Assembly (NCBI RefSeq): GCF_014172375.1 | Contig: NZ_WNXD01000002.1 | Span: forward strand, 434,001 to 498,000 | DNA: 64,000 nt | Source: Pedobacter planticolens | GTDB taxonomy: Bacteria > Bacteroidota > Bacteroidia > Sphingobacteriales > Sphingobacteriaceae | Direction of reading: 5' to 3' | In this document: piece after piece, positions 34,874-43,613 of the stretch | Position numbering within the stretch: position 1 is the stretch's first letter | How the letters are laid out: each line of letters begins with the position of its first letter | Notes under the pieces: model-generated | What the model was told of the DNA's origin: nothing | Seen by the model: the letters and a program-made list of their open reading frames with translations, nothing else | The model's database searches: none | Program-made: the position numbers and the translations under genes

Positions 34874-36183
34874 TAGTCAAATCTAAACCTTTGGAACCAA
34901 CTGCTATCATTAAGCGTAAATCCTAAATGAATATTAAGGTATTTTTCTTGCAATAAACCATTGCTTACTGTACCTCTTTTGCCCAATTCGGCGCTTAAAT
35001 TCATTCTATAAAAAGCACCTCTACTATAGGATGCTAATGGTAAACCTACACCAAAAGTAACGGCCATTTGTTTAATATCCTGTTGATTCATTTGAATATA
35101 GGTTTTGTCATATTGAAACCCCAATCTATAATCAACTCTTTTAAAATAACCATTAATTGCAGTAACGTCTGGCGTATATTGCCCACCTACAGAAAATCCA
35201 TAAGTATCTTGTAAACCTTGGTTAACATTATTAATTGAAAGATTAGACCATTTACCCATGCGATAATCTGCTCCTACCATCCATTTATTATCTCTTTGTA
35301 TGCTGATACCAAAATTATGTATCAAAGGCAATTTTAAATTTGTTGGGCTATTTTCTACTAATAAAAGAGTATCTAATGCGGTTTGTTCGCTACCAGTTGC
35401 ATCATTAAAATATTGAGTAACTACTTGGCTATTTTTCAAATTGATTTTTGATGAAGAAGAACCCGAATAACCTAATACTAATAAAGTTTTGTTATCTAAT
35501 CTAAAATCATATTGTGCTCCATAAGAAAAACTCACACCACCTACGCTGTTTTTAACCTGCATACGCGAATTAATACTTCCAGGATCATCTACATATTCTG
35601 TTGATCTATTTTCTGATAAATTACCAAACAAATATTCTGCATTGGCTCCAACTCTAAAGTGATCTCCAAACTGAACACCATAGCCTAAATACGCCTTTGT
35701 TAAACCACCTTCACCATTGTATTTATAATCAACAGTTTTTGTATTAGCTGTTGTAGTACCTACTTTCACGGTGTTTTTAAAATTATAACCAAGTTCTGAA
35801 TAAGGTAAAATACCAAAACTCAAAGCTGATTTTTTACTTACAGGAAATGCTAAAGCAATATGACTTAATGTAGCATTAAAACTATTTTCTGTTTGCGTGC
35901 TGTTTTTTAACTCGGTAGAATTAACACTCAAGCCAATATCTAACGTAGTTGCATTAATACCCGCGTACGAAGCAGGGTTTTGTATATTAATACTATTGAA
36001 GAAACCAGGTTTATAAACCGCTGTAGATATACCACCCATTGCTCTGTATTGTGGTAGCAATGAACCTTTTATATTACCTACGCCAAATTTAGAGTATGGT
36101 GATTGTACAGTAACTTGTGCATTGGCAACTATACTCGTTAACAATAGGCAAACAGCAAGTGTATATTTTAATTTTTGGTACAT
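34873..36183 (-). CDS. Outer-membrane beta-barrel protein of unknown function
   Basis: About 436 aa when started at ATG 36183 (MYQKLKYTLAV), which leaves the coaX stop free and gives a signal peptide ending in VANAQ; a longer frame from 36204 overlaps coaX. The mature part is rich in alternating hydrophobic strands (for example SALSFGILPYSELGYNF, FRVGANAEYLFG, MVGADYRMGKWSNLS, YRLGFQYDKTYIQM) and starts with the conserved QSPYSKFGVGNI segment. It resembles FadL/OmpP1-type or similar barrels. It lies between coaX and lptC in one operon. I do not know what it transports or binds. Confidence 0.75.
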   Translation of the reverse strand: MYQKLKYTLAVCLLLTSIVANAQVTVQSPYSKFGVGNIKGSLLPQYRAMGGISTAVYKPGFFNSINIQNPASYAGINATTLDIGLSVNSTELKNSTQTENSFNATLSHIALAFPVSKKSALSFGILPYSELGYNFKNTVKVGTTTANTKTVDYKYNGEGGLTKAYLGYGVQFGDHFRVGANAEYLFGNLSENRSTEYVDDPGSINSRMQVKNSVGGVSFSYGAQYDFRLDNKTLLVLGYSGSSSSKINLKNSQVVTQYFNDATGSEQTALDTLLLVENSPTNLKLPLIHNFGISIQRDNKWMVGADYRMGKWSNLSINNVNQGLQDTYGFSVGGQYTPDVTAINGYFKRVDYRLGFQYDKTYIQMNQQDIKQMAVTFGVGLPLASYSRGAFYRMNLSAELGKRGTVSNGLLQEKYLNIHLGFTLNDSSWFQRFRFD

Positions 36184-36184
36184 A

Positions 36185-36922
36185 TTATAATGTAATAACT
36201 TCATTTAATCCTTTTAAAACCAAATATGGTTCATGTATAATTTGGGTGGCAAAGATGCTATTTTTTAATTGCATGTTCAAAAAATCAGCATCACCCCCTG
36301 TAATAATTACCTTAAGGTCTTTATTTCTTTTATTTTCTAGGGATATAAAACCCTCAACTTCATTCAAAATTCCTTGCAAAACACCGTTTTTAATGGCATT
36401 AATGGTATCTGTGCCTTCGGGAATATTATTTTCTTCGTTATTCCAATTCACAAGGGGTAATCTGCCAGTATAATGATTTAATGCTTCAAATCGCATCTTT
36501 ATTCCTAGGCTGATACTTCCTCCGAAGTATTCATTTGTAGCAGTTAACACATCGTAAGTAATGCAAGTTCCTGCATCTATCATTAAACAGTTTTTGCTAG
36601 GGTATAAACAATGTGCCGCTATAACCTTTGCCCACCTATCTAAACCTAAAGTGCTTAATGTTTGATAGTTATTTTTTATTTTACCTTGTATTTCTGTAGT
36701 GAAATGGATATAATTTACGAACTGTTTTAAATAATCGCTCAGCTCTTTTATATCTTTATTTACACTTGAAACCGTAGCATTTTGTATCTGATACTTTTCA
36801 ATTAAGTCTTTTAAACTAGCTTCATCCAGCTCTTTTAATCGCTCATAGTGCACCAACTCCTTCTGATTAAAAACGGCCAGCTTACTATTTGTATTCCCAA
36901 TATCTATTACCAGATTATGCAT
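36185..36922 (-). CDS. coaX: Type III pantothenate kinase
   Basis: About 245 aa starting at MHNLVIDIGNTNSKLAVF (ATG 36922); a 4-codon longer frame exists. Motifs DIGNTNSK (ATP site), GLDRWAKVIA, DAGTCITYDV and TGGDADFL are the CoaX landmarks. It makes 4'-phosphopantothenate, the first step of coenzyme A synthesis, and is not inhibited by CoA in studied members. It is the first gene of the coaX-OMP-lptC operon, behind the promoter at 36952-36959. Confidence 0.93.
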   Translation of the reverse strand: MHNLVIDIGNTNSKLAVFNQKELVHYERLKELDEASLKDLIEKYQIQNATVSSVNKDIKELSDYLKQFVNYIHFTTEIQGKIKNNYQTLSTLGLDRWAKVIAAHCLYPSKNCLMIDAGTCITYDVLTATNEYFGGSISLGIKMRFEALNHYTGRLPLVNWNNEENNIPEGTDTINAIKNGVLQGILNEVEGFISLENKRNKDLKVIITGGDADFLNMQLKNSIFATQIIHEPYLVLKGLNEVITL

Positions 36923-36951
36923 TAGCCTTACCAAGGATAGACTTCATGGCA

Positions 36952-36959
36952 CAAAGCTA
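36952..36959 (-). promoter_or_regulatory. Promoter of the coaX-OMP-lptC operon
   Basis: Minus strand reads TAGCTTTG, an exact TAnnTTTG -7 box, with CTTG 18 bp upstream. The start codon at 36922 lies about 30 bp downstream, a usual leader length. Confidence 0.55.
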
Positions 36960-37002
36960 TTAATCTTTAGCAAGTTTCAAGCTGTCAAATTGTTAAAAAA
37001 GG

Positions 37003-37983
37003 TTAAACAAACAAAAAATACTGGATGCAAAGTACAAGCACGGCAAACAGCGATTCGTAAAACCAACGCTTTTTGGCATTCGAAAAATAGTACGCCAATA
37101 ACACTGCTCCTGGCGGCACGCTTAATAGAAAATGATAAACTCTGAAATCTGGTTTAGTGTAGAAACTTATAATCGCGATAATAAACATGAAAAACAACAT
37201 TTGAAACGCTTTTCTGGTGCTAATAAAACTCCTAAAAAAGTTCTCACGTAGTTGTAATGAGGCCAATATCATAATTAAACCTACAGGAATGAGCACTAAA
37301 TAATCGCTGAAATTAATTTGCAGTGTTGATGGGAATTTATTTACCAATGGTCGCCAAATTTTATAAAACTGTGCGATATTATCATTCCAATAGTAAAAAA
37401 CAGCGACAAAGAAAAAGATGGTTAAAAATCCAATAAACCCAGCGATCCATTCTCTCCAGTTAAACGAACGATATAGCAGTAAACTAAGCCAAAGCATAAT
37501 TAACAGCACAATAAAGGGGAAATAAATTAAAGTACCAAAGGCGATAATCATTCCAACATCAAACATCGTCATCATGGCATTTGGCGTTTTCCCAATTTTC
37601 AGGAACTTATCCATGATCCAGATCAATAGAAAATTACAAATTAGCGCTGGGCTAAGAATTAAAAATTGTAGAAATAAGCTTGATCCCGTAATGTAAAGCA
37701 AAGCGGGTAAATAGCTCGGTTTTGCTAGTAAACCATGATTGTTAATTATCCTATTAAATAATATGGCTTGAATAAAAGTAAGAACAGTAGCAAAAAAGAT
37801 ATTCCCGGCAGGAGAAAAGTAGTTTGTTAAAGGGATTTGGATAAAAAACTTAGTGTAAGGTTCTAAAAATTCAAAGTTTAGCTGATCTGGCAGATTTAAA
37901 AAAATAGCCAATCGCATAAAAATGGCGTATGCAGCTAATATTAAAAGATTAACGGGGTTTAAATTTCTAAATTGATTGATCAT
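37003..37983 (-). CDS. DUF6427 multi-pass membrane protein
   Basis: 326 aa with about 9-10 hydrophobic helices from residue 10 to the end and few charged loops. The N-terminal FRNLNPVNLLILAAYAIFMR fits the DUF6427 family of Bacteroidota, which is sometimes mislabelled as a carotene oxygenase. There are no enzyme motifs I can see. Position between coaX and an unlinked glycosyltransferase does not reveal a role; the family is often near glycan or gliding-related genes. Confidence 0.75.
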   Translation of the reverse strand: MINQFRNLNPVNLLILAAYAIFMRLAIFLNLPDQLNFEFLEPYTKFFIQIPLTNYFSPAGNIFFATVLTFIQAILFNRIINNHGLLAKPSYLPALLYITGSSLFLQFLILSPALICNFLLIWIMDKFLKIGKTPNAMMTMFDVGMIIAFGTLIYFPFIVLLIMLWLSLLLYRSFNWREWIAGFIGFLTIFFFVAVFYYWNDNIAQFYKIWRPLVNKFPSTLQINFSDYLVLIPVGLIMILASLQLRENFFRSFISTRKAFQMLFFMFIIAIISFYTKPDFRVYHFLLSVPPGAVLLAYYFSNAKKRWFYESLFAVLVLCIQYFLFV

Positions 37984-38080
37984 GCCTGTTTTCTAGAGGC
38001 AAAGTAAAGAAAAATTGAGGAATTTTAGTTTACTAGATATTAACCACAGATAAAAAGGATAAACACAGATTCAATATAAA

Positions 38081-38121
38081 GCCGCAGATGCGCAGATTAC
38101 AAAAATCTGCGCATCTGCGGC
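38081..38121. repeat. Extragenic palindrome, family A (perfect 18-bp stem)
   Basis: GCCGCAGATGCGCAGATT at 38081-38098, five-base loop, then its exact reverse complement at 38104-38121. Related copies are at 40515-40532 and 40611-40647. It lies between the stop of the GT-B gene and the DUF6427 start, and is not followed by a T-run, so it is a REP-like element rather than a classic terminator. Confidence 0.85.
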
Positions 38122-38144
38122 CAAATGAATTTAAATATTCTTAT

Positions 38145-39131
38145 TTACTTAGTGTATTTCCTCACCATGTTATCAATAATTGCCGCCGTTTCATCTGGAA
38201 AATTGAACTGATGCTCTTGTGGATTACTTACAAACTCTTTTAAAATAGGCAACCAATTTCGGTTGCTTCCCCAAATTACAGGCAATCCCAATTGTTTTAA
38301 AGCGTAGGCATTACATTGTTGTTCGTACTGAAATCTCATTGGTGCAACCAATAATTTCTTTCCTAAAAACAACGCTTCAGCTGGCCCTTCAAATCCCCCG
38401 CCAGTAAATAAACCTTCACAACTTGCCATGCTTTGATTAAATTTTTCATTATTTACCGGCTCTACAAATACATTTCCATCACTGTAAGCTGTTTTAGTAT
38501 GCTTAGAAAAAACTTCCCATCTAGTTGAAGGGATTTCCTTGAGTATTTTAACTAAATGTTTATCATCTACCGCTGGAAGATAAACGGTATAATGTCCTAA
38601 ATTAGTTGGTTGTAGATTTCTAATTTCGCTCCTAATTACTGGCGTATAAATAAAATCGTCGTATTTTTCGAAGTGAAAACCAATATGATGAGTGGTTGGC
38701 GCATAATGACTTAAAATGATTTTACCCCAATCTATTGTCCTAGGTCTTGGTACTTTTTTAGACTTAAAAGAGGCCTGATGACTTAAAGAAACACTTTCCA
38801 ATCCTTGATTTTTACATGCCCATGCGGTAACAGGTTCAAAATCATTAATGATGAGATTATATTCTTTTAAAGGAACCGACTTCATGTCTTTTATAAAACG
38901 TGGCAAATTCATATTACGCCATGTTTTAAAGTGATCTACACCCCCTTTTTTTCCAAAAATAAAGCTAAAACCATGCAGCTGATATTTTACTTCCTGAGTT
39001 AGTTTTACATCGGCTTGTGTGCCCGAAATTAGAATATCTAAGTCGCCATGTTGTTGCAACAAGGGAATAATTTCTCTTGCCCTGCTTACATGTCCGTTCC
39101 CAGTGCCTTGAATTGCATAAAGTATCTTCAT
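38145..39131 (-). CDS. GT-B glycosyltransferase (MurG/teichuronic-type)
   Basis: 328 aa. The N-terminus IQGTGNGHVSRAREIIPLL has the glycine-rich loop and histidine common to MurG-like enzymes, and the C-terminal GGGFEGPAEALFLGKKLLVAPMRFQYEQQCNA is the donor-binding GGG...P segment. Homologues in Bacteroidota are annotated as glycosyltransferase family proteins and often stand next to an LpxH-like phosphoesterase, as here (29-bp gap). It may glycosylate a lipid or lipid A-related molecule; the substrate is unknown. Confidence 0.75.
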   Translation of the reverse strand: MKILYAIQGTGNGHVSRAREIIPLLQQHGDLDILISGTQADVKLTQEVKYQLHGFSFIFGKKGGVDHFKTWRNMNLPRFIKDMKSVPLKEYNLIINDFEPVTAWACKNQGLESVSLSHQASFKSKKVPRPRTIDWGKIILSHYAPTTHHIGFHFEKYDDFIYTPVIRSEIRNLQPTNLGHYTVYLPAVDDKHLVKILKEIPSTRWEVFSKHTKTAYSDGNVFVEPVNNEKFNQSMASCEGLFTGGGFEGPAEALFLGKKLLVAPMRFQYEQQCNAYALKQLGLPVIWGSNRNWLPILKEFVSNPQEHQFNFPDETAAIIDNMVRKYTK

Positions 39132-39160
39132 CCGCTCCTAATATCTGTAATTTTTATGCT

Positions 39161-40012
39161 TTAGACAATTTCTAATTTAATCTTTTGTAATAAAGTATTA
39201 ATATCTAGTTTACTGTGCAAGTCTTCACTATCAGATAATATGCCTTGTTCAACTTCATCTTTTTCAAAATCTTTAGCTTCATAATTGAAAATCTTCCATT
39301 CCTTTTTGTTGTATTCCAAAGCCGTTAAACTTTCTACCCAATCACCACTGTTTAAGTACGTTACCTTTCCGTTTTCTGTAGTAATTTCACGCATTTCAGG
39401 CTGATGAATATGCCCGCAAACTACATATTCGTATCCTTTTTCTATGGCTAAATCTGCAGCAGTTTGCTCAAAACTATTGATGAATTTCACCGCATCCTTA
39501 AACTTTGCTTTTACCTTTTGAGAAAAGCTCATTTTCTCTCTGCCAAATAAAGCCAAGCACCAGTTTACCATGCTGTTAATTAGAATTAAGCTATCGTAAC
39601 CAACCGCACCCAATTTGGCCAACCATTTAGAATGTTGCATGGTTACATCAAAAATATCTCCATGAAAAAACCATGCTTTTTTACCATCCAATTCTAAAAC
39701 CAATTTATTTTGCAAATGAAATGCGCCCATATGCATATCTGCGAACTTGCGTAAAAGCTCATCGTGGTTACCTGTTAAATAATACACGGGAACACCCTCA
39801 ACCACAAATTTCATGAGTTTACGGATAATTTTCATGTGTGTTTCTGGCCAGTATCTTTTGCTAAATTGCCAAATATCAATAATATCACCATTTAGAATAA
39901 TCATTTTTGGTTTGATACTTTTAAGATATTTCAACAGTTCTTTGGCGTGACAGCCGTAGGTACCTAAGTGAACATCAGAAATTACAGCAATTTCTACTTC
40001 TCTTTTTTCCAT
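39161..40012 (-). CDS. LpxH-like UDP-2,3-diacylglucosamine diphosphatase/metallophosphoesterase
   Basis: 283 aa. The full calcineurin-like set is present: SDVHLGT, NGDIIDIWQ, TGNHDE, FHGDIFD and CGHIHQPEM. The order and the FGREKMSFSQKVK insert match LpxH-type enzymes that release lipid X from UDP-2,3-diacylglucosamine. Bacteroidota also have related proteins without proven LpxH activity, so I leave the symbol open. It is followed at 29 bp by the GT-B gene, forming a small operon. Confidence 0.8.
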   Translation of the reverse strand: MEKREVEIAVISDVHLGTYGCHAKELLKYLKSIKPKMIILNGDIIDIWQFSKRYWPETHMKIIRKLMKFVVEGVPVYYLTGNHDELLRKFADMHMGAFHLQNKLVLELDGKKAWFFHGDIFDVTMQHSKWLAKLGAVGYDSLILINSMVNWCLALFGREKMSFSQKVKAKFKDAVKFINSFEQTAADLAIEKGYEYVVCGHIHQPEMREITTENGKVTYLNSGDWVESLTALEYNKKEWKIFNYEAKDFEKDEVEQGILSDSEDLHSKLDINTLLQKIKLEIV

Positions 40013-40084
40013 AACCTAATTTTTTGGGGACAAAATGCCTTGCCTAATAAATAAGCGTTATTTAGTGAGGTAAAAAGATCTGCT

Positions 40085-40186
40085 TTAGTCTTCTTCTTCA
40101 TCAATAGTCAAATCATAAGGACTAAAGAAGAATGCAACAACGACAACTAAGCAAACTATTAAAAATAACTCGGGCATTTGATTCAT
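40085..40186 (-). CDS. Small single-helix membrane protein (33 aa), hypothetical
   Basis: Minus-strand ORF from ATG 40186 encodes a short head (MNQMPE), one hydrophobic helix (LFLIVCLVVVVAFFF) and an acidic end (SPYDLTIDEEED). The pattern of a single helix with a very acidic tail is not what random AT-rich DNA gives, and an LpxH-like gene follows 72 bp downstream on the same strand. It lacks a strong promoter. It could be a genuine small membrane protein; no family is known to me. Confidence 0.4.
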   Translation of the reverse strand: MNQMPELFLIVCLVVVVAFFFSPYDLTIDEEED

Positions 40187-40339
40187 TTTATTTTACAAAA
40201 TTGCAATGCACAGGTTAATAAGATGTTAAGGAAAGATTATTAATTGGATTAAGGAGTAAGGAGCAAAGATTAAAACATAACTAGTCCTCATGCCCATGCA
40301 AATGGAAACCATGAAGTTGGTGTTCGTGTGCCCCCTAGT

Positions 40340-40500
40340 CGTCTTTGCGAGGAGCGCAGCGACGTGGCAATCTCCTATTTGTAACACACAATAAAGGTTT
40401 CGTTAAAAGCATAAAGGAGATTGCCACGCTCGGTGAAGAACCTCCCTCGCAAAAACCAGTGGATGCATTAGCCGTCATGCCCAGCTTGACTGGGCATCGT
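40340..40500. repeat. Composite REP-like palindromes, families B and C
   Basis: Outer arms TTTGCGAGG (40344-40352) and CCTCGCAAA (40445-40453) enclose inner arms GTGGCAATCTCCT (40364-40376) and its reverse complement at 40415-40427. A further palindrome ATGCCCAG-CTTGA-CTGGGCAT is at 40477-40497. The left arm of the first element recurs at 61473-61510. Confidence 0.8.
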
Positions 40501-40575
40501 AATGCGATAAAAAAGCCGCAGATGTGCAGATTAAACTAAATCCCATACAATAGTAAATTTTTTTATCGCATTACG
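40498..40575. repeat. 17-bp inverted repeat flanking a family A half-palindrome
   Basis: CGTAATGCGATAAAAAA at 40498-40514 pairs exactly with 40559-40575. The enclosed 44 bp carries a half copy (GCCGCAGATGTGCAGATT, 40515-40532) of the family A palindrome. The size and terminal inverted repeats look like a tiny non-autonomous element, but no target duplication is evident. Confidence 0.6.
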
Positions 40576-40576
40576 G

Positions 40577-40647
40577 TTCCCGTTTTCACGGGAATGACGA
40601 GTGTAAAAAAGCCGCAGATGTGCAGATTAAATCTGCGCATCTGCGGC
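40577..40647. repeat. Two adjacent palindromes (families D and A)
   Basis: TTCCCGT-TTTC-ACGGGAA at 40577-40594, followed by a near-perfect family A palindrome at 40611-40647 (left arm GCCGCAGATGTGCAGATT, right arm with one mismatch). The latter ends 23 bp from the yfhO stop codon and could stabilise that mRNA's 3' end. Confidence 0.75.
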
Positions 40648-40669
40648 TATATTTTAGTAGCGGAAATAA

Positions 40670-43186
40670 CTACGCTGCTTTCTTCTTCTTATTTTCAGAA
40701 TAAAACGCGAAACCTAAAAAGCCTAGCAATAATATCGAACCAGTTAATGAAATTTTCTCGCCCAAATAATATGATTTAGGTTCAAATTTGAATTCCACTT
40801 TGTGATTACCCGCTTCTAATTGTGCAGCACGTAATACATAATCTGCTCTGAAATATGGCTTTTCTTTTCCATCAACATACATATTCCAACCTTTATCGTA
40901 ATAGATTTCAGAGAATACAGCAATCACATCTCTTGGTGCGCTGTATGAATATTCAATATGATCTGGATGATATTTTTCCATTTTGATAAATGCCGTTGCA
41001 TCTGCTCCTAAACGCGTAGTATCTAACAATTTTTTATATTGTTCATCTACAATAGCTTCATTTTTTGGATCGAAGCTGCTAATTGCTTTCATTTCCTCAT
41101 CAGAGTTTTTAACAAATTGAACGCCTTGAACAATCCAAGCATTTCCTAAAGCAGTTGCATTTCTCGACATTTTATAAGAACCATTTTGAGGATCTTGCGT
41201 AATGAAATACTTCGCATTTAGCATGTCTAAAACATCCTGATTTACACTTTTCGAGAATTGGTTTTGTATCAACTCATCATATCTTTTCAGCTTTGCTGCA
41301 TGATAACCACCTATAGTTTTGAAAAATGACGAAGTTTTAGCGTCTTGAAAAGTATTAATTGATTGATCGTACACTCTAAAATCAGGATCTTTATCAGCTG
41401 CAATTATATTAATTATAGTTGCCTTCCCTAACCTCACTTCTTCTTCTGTTGGTTCAAAATAATTAGCTAAAGTAGATTTCTCTTCGAAATTTTTGTTGTT
41501 TAAATAACGACGATCTACTTGCCACATATCAATTAACACTGCAAAAGCTAATAAACCAAAAGCCAATTGCATGTTCATTTTTTTAGTGATGAATGCCCAA
41601 ACAATTCCAAAACCAACAACGATAAATATGAATGAACGAAGCGCATCTGCACGAGCAATTGAAATACGATCTTCAATTAATGCATTTGCGATTTTTTGTG
41701 CCACACCAGCATTATTTTGTAAAGCTTGAGTTAAAGCTTGTACAATTTGTGGATGGTTATCTGTTTTAAAACTGAAAAATAGTGTTGGAATAACTGCTAC
41801 AATTAATGCAAATCCGCCAGTAATACCTGCAGACCAAGTTAATTTTTTAATTAAAATCTTTTGGTCGATGTTACCTTCTTGCGCTTCCTTAATTCCCAAA
41901 AATGCTAAAATAGGGAACATTAAACCTACGACTGCTAAGATGGATTCTACTGCTCTAAACTTATTATACAGCGGGAAATAATCGAAGAATAAATCGGATA
42001 CCAATGGGAAATTTCTTCCAAAAGATAAAAGGATAAATAATACAGTTGTTGCTAATATCCACCATTTTAAGCGACTACGAACAATAAATAAGCCGAATAC
42101 AAAAAGGAAACAAATAATGGCGCCAAAATAATATCCACCTTGTGTAAACGATTTCTCACCCCAATATTGTTGCATATTAAATTGAGAGGCTAACTGTTGG
42201 ATAGCTTGTGGAGTTTGGTTAGGATCACCTCCTGTAATTTCTGCAACAGCTTTGTACATGTGGCTTTCTGGTTTTACCAGTTCATCAACACTTGTTGCAC
42301 CCCCGTATAAATTAGGAATAAGGAAGGTAAAACTTTCGCCTACGCCTTGGCTCCAACCATAAGCGTACTCTTTAGTCATTCCTTCACTTTTTTCTGCAGA
42401 AGAGCTGGTTAAATTAGATTTCCCGCGATTGGTTTCTTTCGCATATTCTGATGTTGTCCATAATAAACTGGCATTAATCATTACCGCTAAAATTACCGCA
42501 GCGCCTAAAAAGCCTAATGCTTTACCCAAAGCTGGTAATGTTTTGTTTTTATATGCCTGATAAATCTCTATTCCCACAAAAATAAGGATGGAAAGAAATA
42601 GGTAATACGTCATTTGAACATGGTTCGCTCTAATTTCTAACGCTAAAAATAAGGCAGTTAAACTAGCGCCCAACCAATATTTACCTCGTAAAGTTAATAT
42701 CAGCCCTGCTATAATTGGTGCAAAAAAACCAATTGCTAACGCTTTATTGCTGTGTCCCGATGCAAGTAAAACGAAATTATACGTAGTAAATGCAAAGGCT
42801 ATTGCCCCCGCAGCAGCGAGCCAAGGATTTACTTTTAACGTAATAAATAAAAAGTAAGCGCCAATTAGCAACAATAAAACTGTTCCTACAGGATTTGGAA
42901 ATGCTTTAGTGATTAATGCAATGCCATAAGTAGCACCATTGTACGCGTATTGTACCCAGATTTGATAAGCTGGCATACCGCCAAACATCTGATTAGTCCA
43001 AAGTGGGCCTTTACCATCTTTGTCCTTGTACTCCATAATTTCTTTTTGCATTGCTTTGCTTTGCAATACATCACTTTGTGCGGGAGCTTTTCCCTGTAAA
43101 ACAGGACTGAAATATACAAAACAGAGAACTACAAATATCGCAATGATGGCTACGTGTGTGCCATTCTGTTTAAACCAATTGTTCAT
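40670..43186 (-). CDS. YfhO family multi-pass membrane protein
   Basis: 838 aa. An N-terminal helix (residues 13-28), then a periplasmic loop with GKAPAQSD and MFGGMPAYQIW, which is the YfhO-family signature, about 11-12 further helices, and a large C-terminal extracytoplasmic part (about 580-800) with YYDKGWNMYVDGKEK before the last helix. In Gram-positive bacteria YfhO acts in lipoteichoic-acid glycosylation; in Bacteroidota its role is not settled, but a lipid-linked-sugar-dependent glycosyltransferase (GT-C) is likely. It is transcribed from a good promoter at 43215-43222. Confidence 0.88.
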   Translation of the reverse strand: MNNWFKQNGTHVAIIAIFVVLCFVYFSPVLQGKAPAQSDVLQSKAMQKEIMEYKDKDGKGPLWTNQMFGGMPAYQIWVQYAYNGATYGIALITKAFPNPVGTVLLLLIGAYFLFITLKVNPWLAAAGAIAFAFTTYNFVLLASGHSNKALAIGFFAPIIAGLILTLRGKYWLGASLTALFLALEIRANHVQMTYYLFLSILIFVGIEIYQAYKNKTLPALGKALGFLGAAVILAVMINASLLWTTSEYAKETNRGKSNLTSSSAEKSEGMTKEYAYGWSQGVGESFTFLIPNLYGGATSVDELVKPESHMYKAVAEITGGDPNQTPQAIQQLASQFNMQQYWGEKSFTQGGYYFGAIICFLFVFGLFIVRSRLKWWILATTVLFILLSFGRNFPLVSDLFFDYFPLYNKFRAVESILAVVGLMFPILAFLGIKEAQEGNIDQKILIKKLTWSAGITGGFALIVAVIPTLFFSFKTDNHPQIVQALTQALQNNAGVAQKIANALIEDRISIARADALRSFIFIVVGFGIVWAFITKKMNMQLAFGLLAFAVLIDMWQVDRRYLNNKNFEEKSTLANYFEPTEEEVRLGKATIINIIAADKDPDFRVYDQSINTFQDAKTSSFFKTIGGYHAAKLKRYDELIQNQFSKSVNQDVLDMLNAKYFITQDPQNGSYKMSRNATALGNAWIVQGVQFVKNSDEEMKAISSFDPKNEAIVDEQYKKLLDTTRLGADATAFIKMEKYHPDHIEYSYSAPRDVIAVFSEIYYDKGWNMYVDGKEKPYFRADYVLRAAQLEAGNHKVEFKFEPKSYYLGEKISLTGSILLLGFLGFAFYSENKKKKAA

Positions 43187-43214
43187 TAAGGTTATTTTAA
43201 GATTAAACTAATCC

Positions 43215-43222
43215 CAAAAATA
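43215..43222 (-). promoter_or_regulatory. Promoter of yfhO
   Basis: Minus strand reads TATTTTTG, an exact TAnnTTTG match, with a weak CTTC at the -33 position. The start codon at 43186 is about 28 bp downstream. Confidence 0.45.
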
Positions 43223-43255
43223 GAAAATTGATACAGATTAGGAAGTATTTTTTTT

Positions 43256-43302
43256 AGTATCAAGTAGTGAGTATCAAGTATCGAGATTTTGGACGTCCAA
43301 AA
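43256..43302. repeat. Direct repeat AGTATCAAGTA and 16-bp palindrome
   Basis: AGTATCAAGTA occurs at 43256-43266 and 43270-43280. It is followed by the perfect palindrome TTTTGGACGTCCAAAA at 43287-43302. The segment lies between the DUF4834 gene and the yfhO promoter. It resembles short dispersed repeats; a regulatory role for the palindrome is possible but unproven. Confidence 0.6.
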
Positions 43303-43337
43303 CTGACAACTGAAAGCTGTCTACTGCTAACTGGAAA

Positions 43338-43589
43338 CTACTTAACTTCTTCGTAGTCTACAAAATCGCCAAGTTTATCGGCATTGCCTTTCTTTTCTTT
43401 TTTAGGCATGTAATCTATTGAAATAGAGCCTTCTGGTTTTGTAGAATAGTTTTGTTGTTGATTATTAGTAGCTTGGTTTTGCATATTACTAAAAACATTT
43501 TTCAGCATAACTGGAAATATCATTCGAATTAAAATTCGGATAATCCAAAGCACTATAATTGTTATAAGAAGAAATTTAATAAGTATCAT
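43338..43589 (-). CDS. DUF4834 family small membrane protein
   Basis: 83 aa. One N-terminal membrane helix (about residues 4-32) is followed by a Gln/Asn-rich stretch (NMQNQATNNQQQNY) and a charged tail (KKEKKGNADKLGDFVDYEEVK). This is the DUF4834 pattern, found throughout Bacteroidota, with no known function. A strong promoter lies just upstream. Confidence 0.8.
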   Translation of the reverse strand: MILIKFLLITIIVLWIIRILIRMIFPVMLKNVFSNMQNQATNNQQQNYSTKPEGSISIDYMPKKEKKGNADKLGDFVDYEEVK

Positions 43590-43605
43590 AATATAAGTAT
43601 TAACG

Positions 43606-43613
43606 CAAATATA
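43606..43613 (-). promoter_or_regulatory. Promoter of the DUF4834 gene
   Basis: Minus strand reads TATATTTG, an exact TAnnTTTG box, about 17 bp before the start codon at 43589. No clear -33 box was found. Confidence 0.45.

Larger units (their letters stand above)
40013..40669. other. 657-bp intergenic region with one small ORF and a cluster of palindromes
   Basis: The left part holds a 33-codon minus-strand ORF (40085-40186). From 40340 to 40647 there is a cluster of at least five inverted repeats of different families, described separately. Nothing protein-coding of normal size is present. Confidence 0.7.

Noticed and set aside
36117-36473. 118-codon plus-strand ORF over the coaX/OMP junction
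   Set aside because: Antisense to well-supported genes and without family features.
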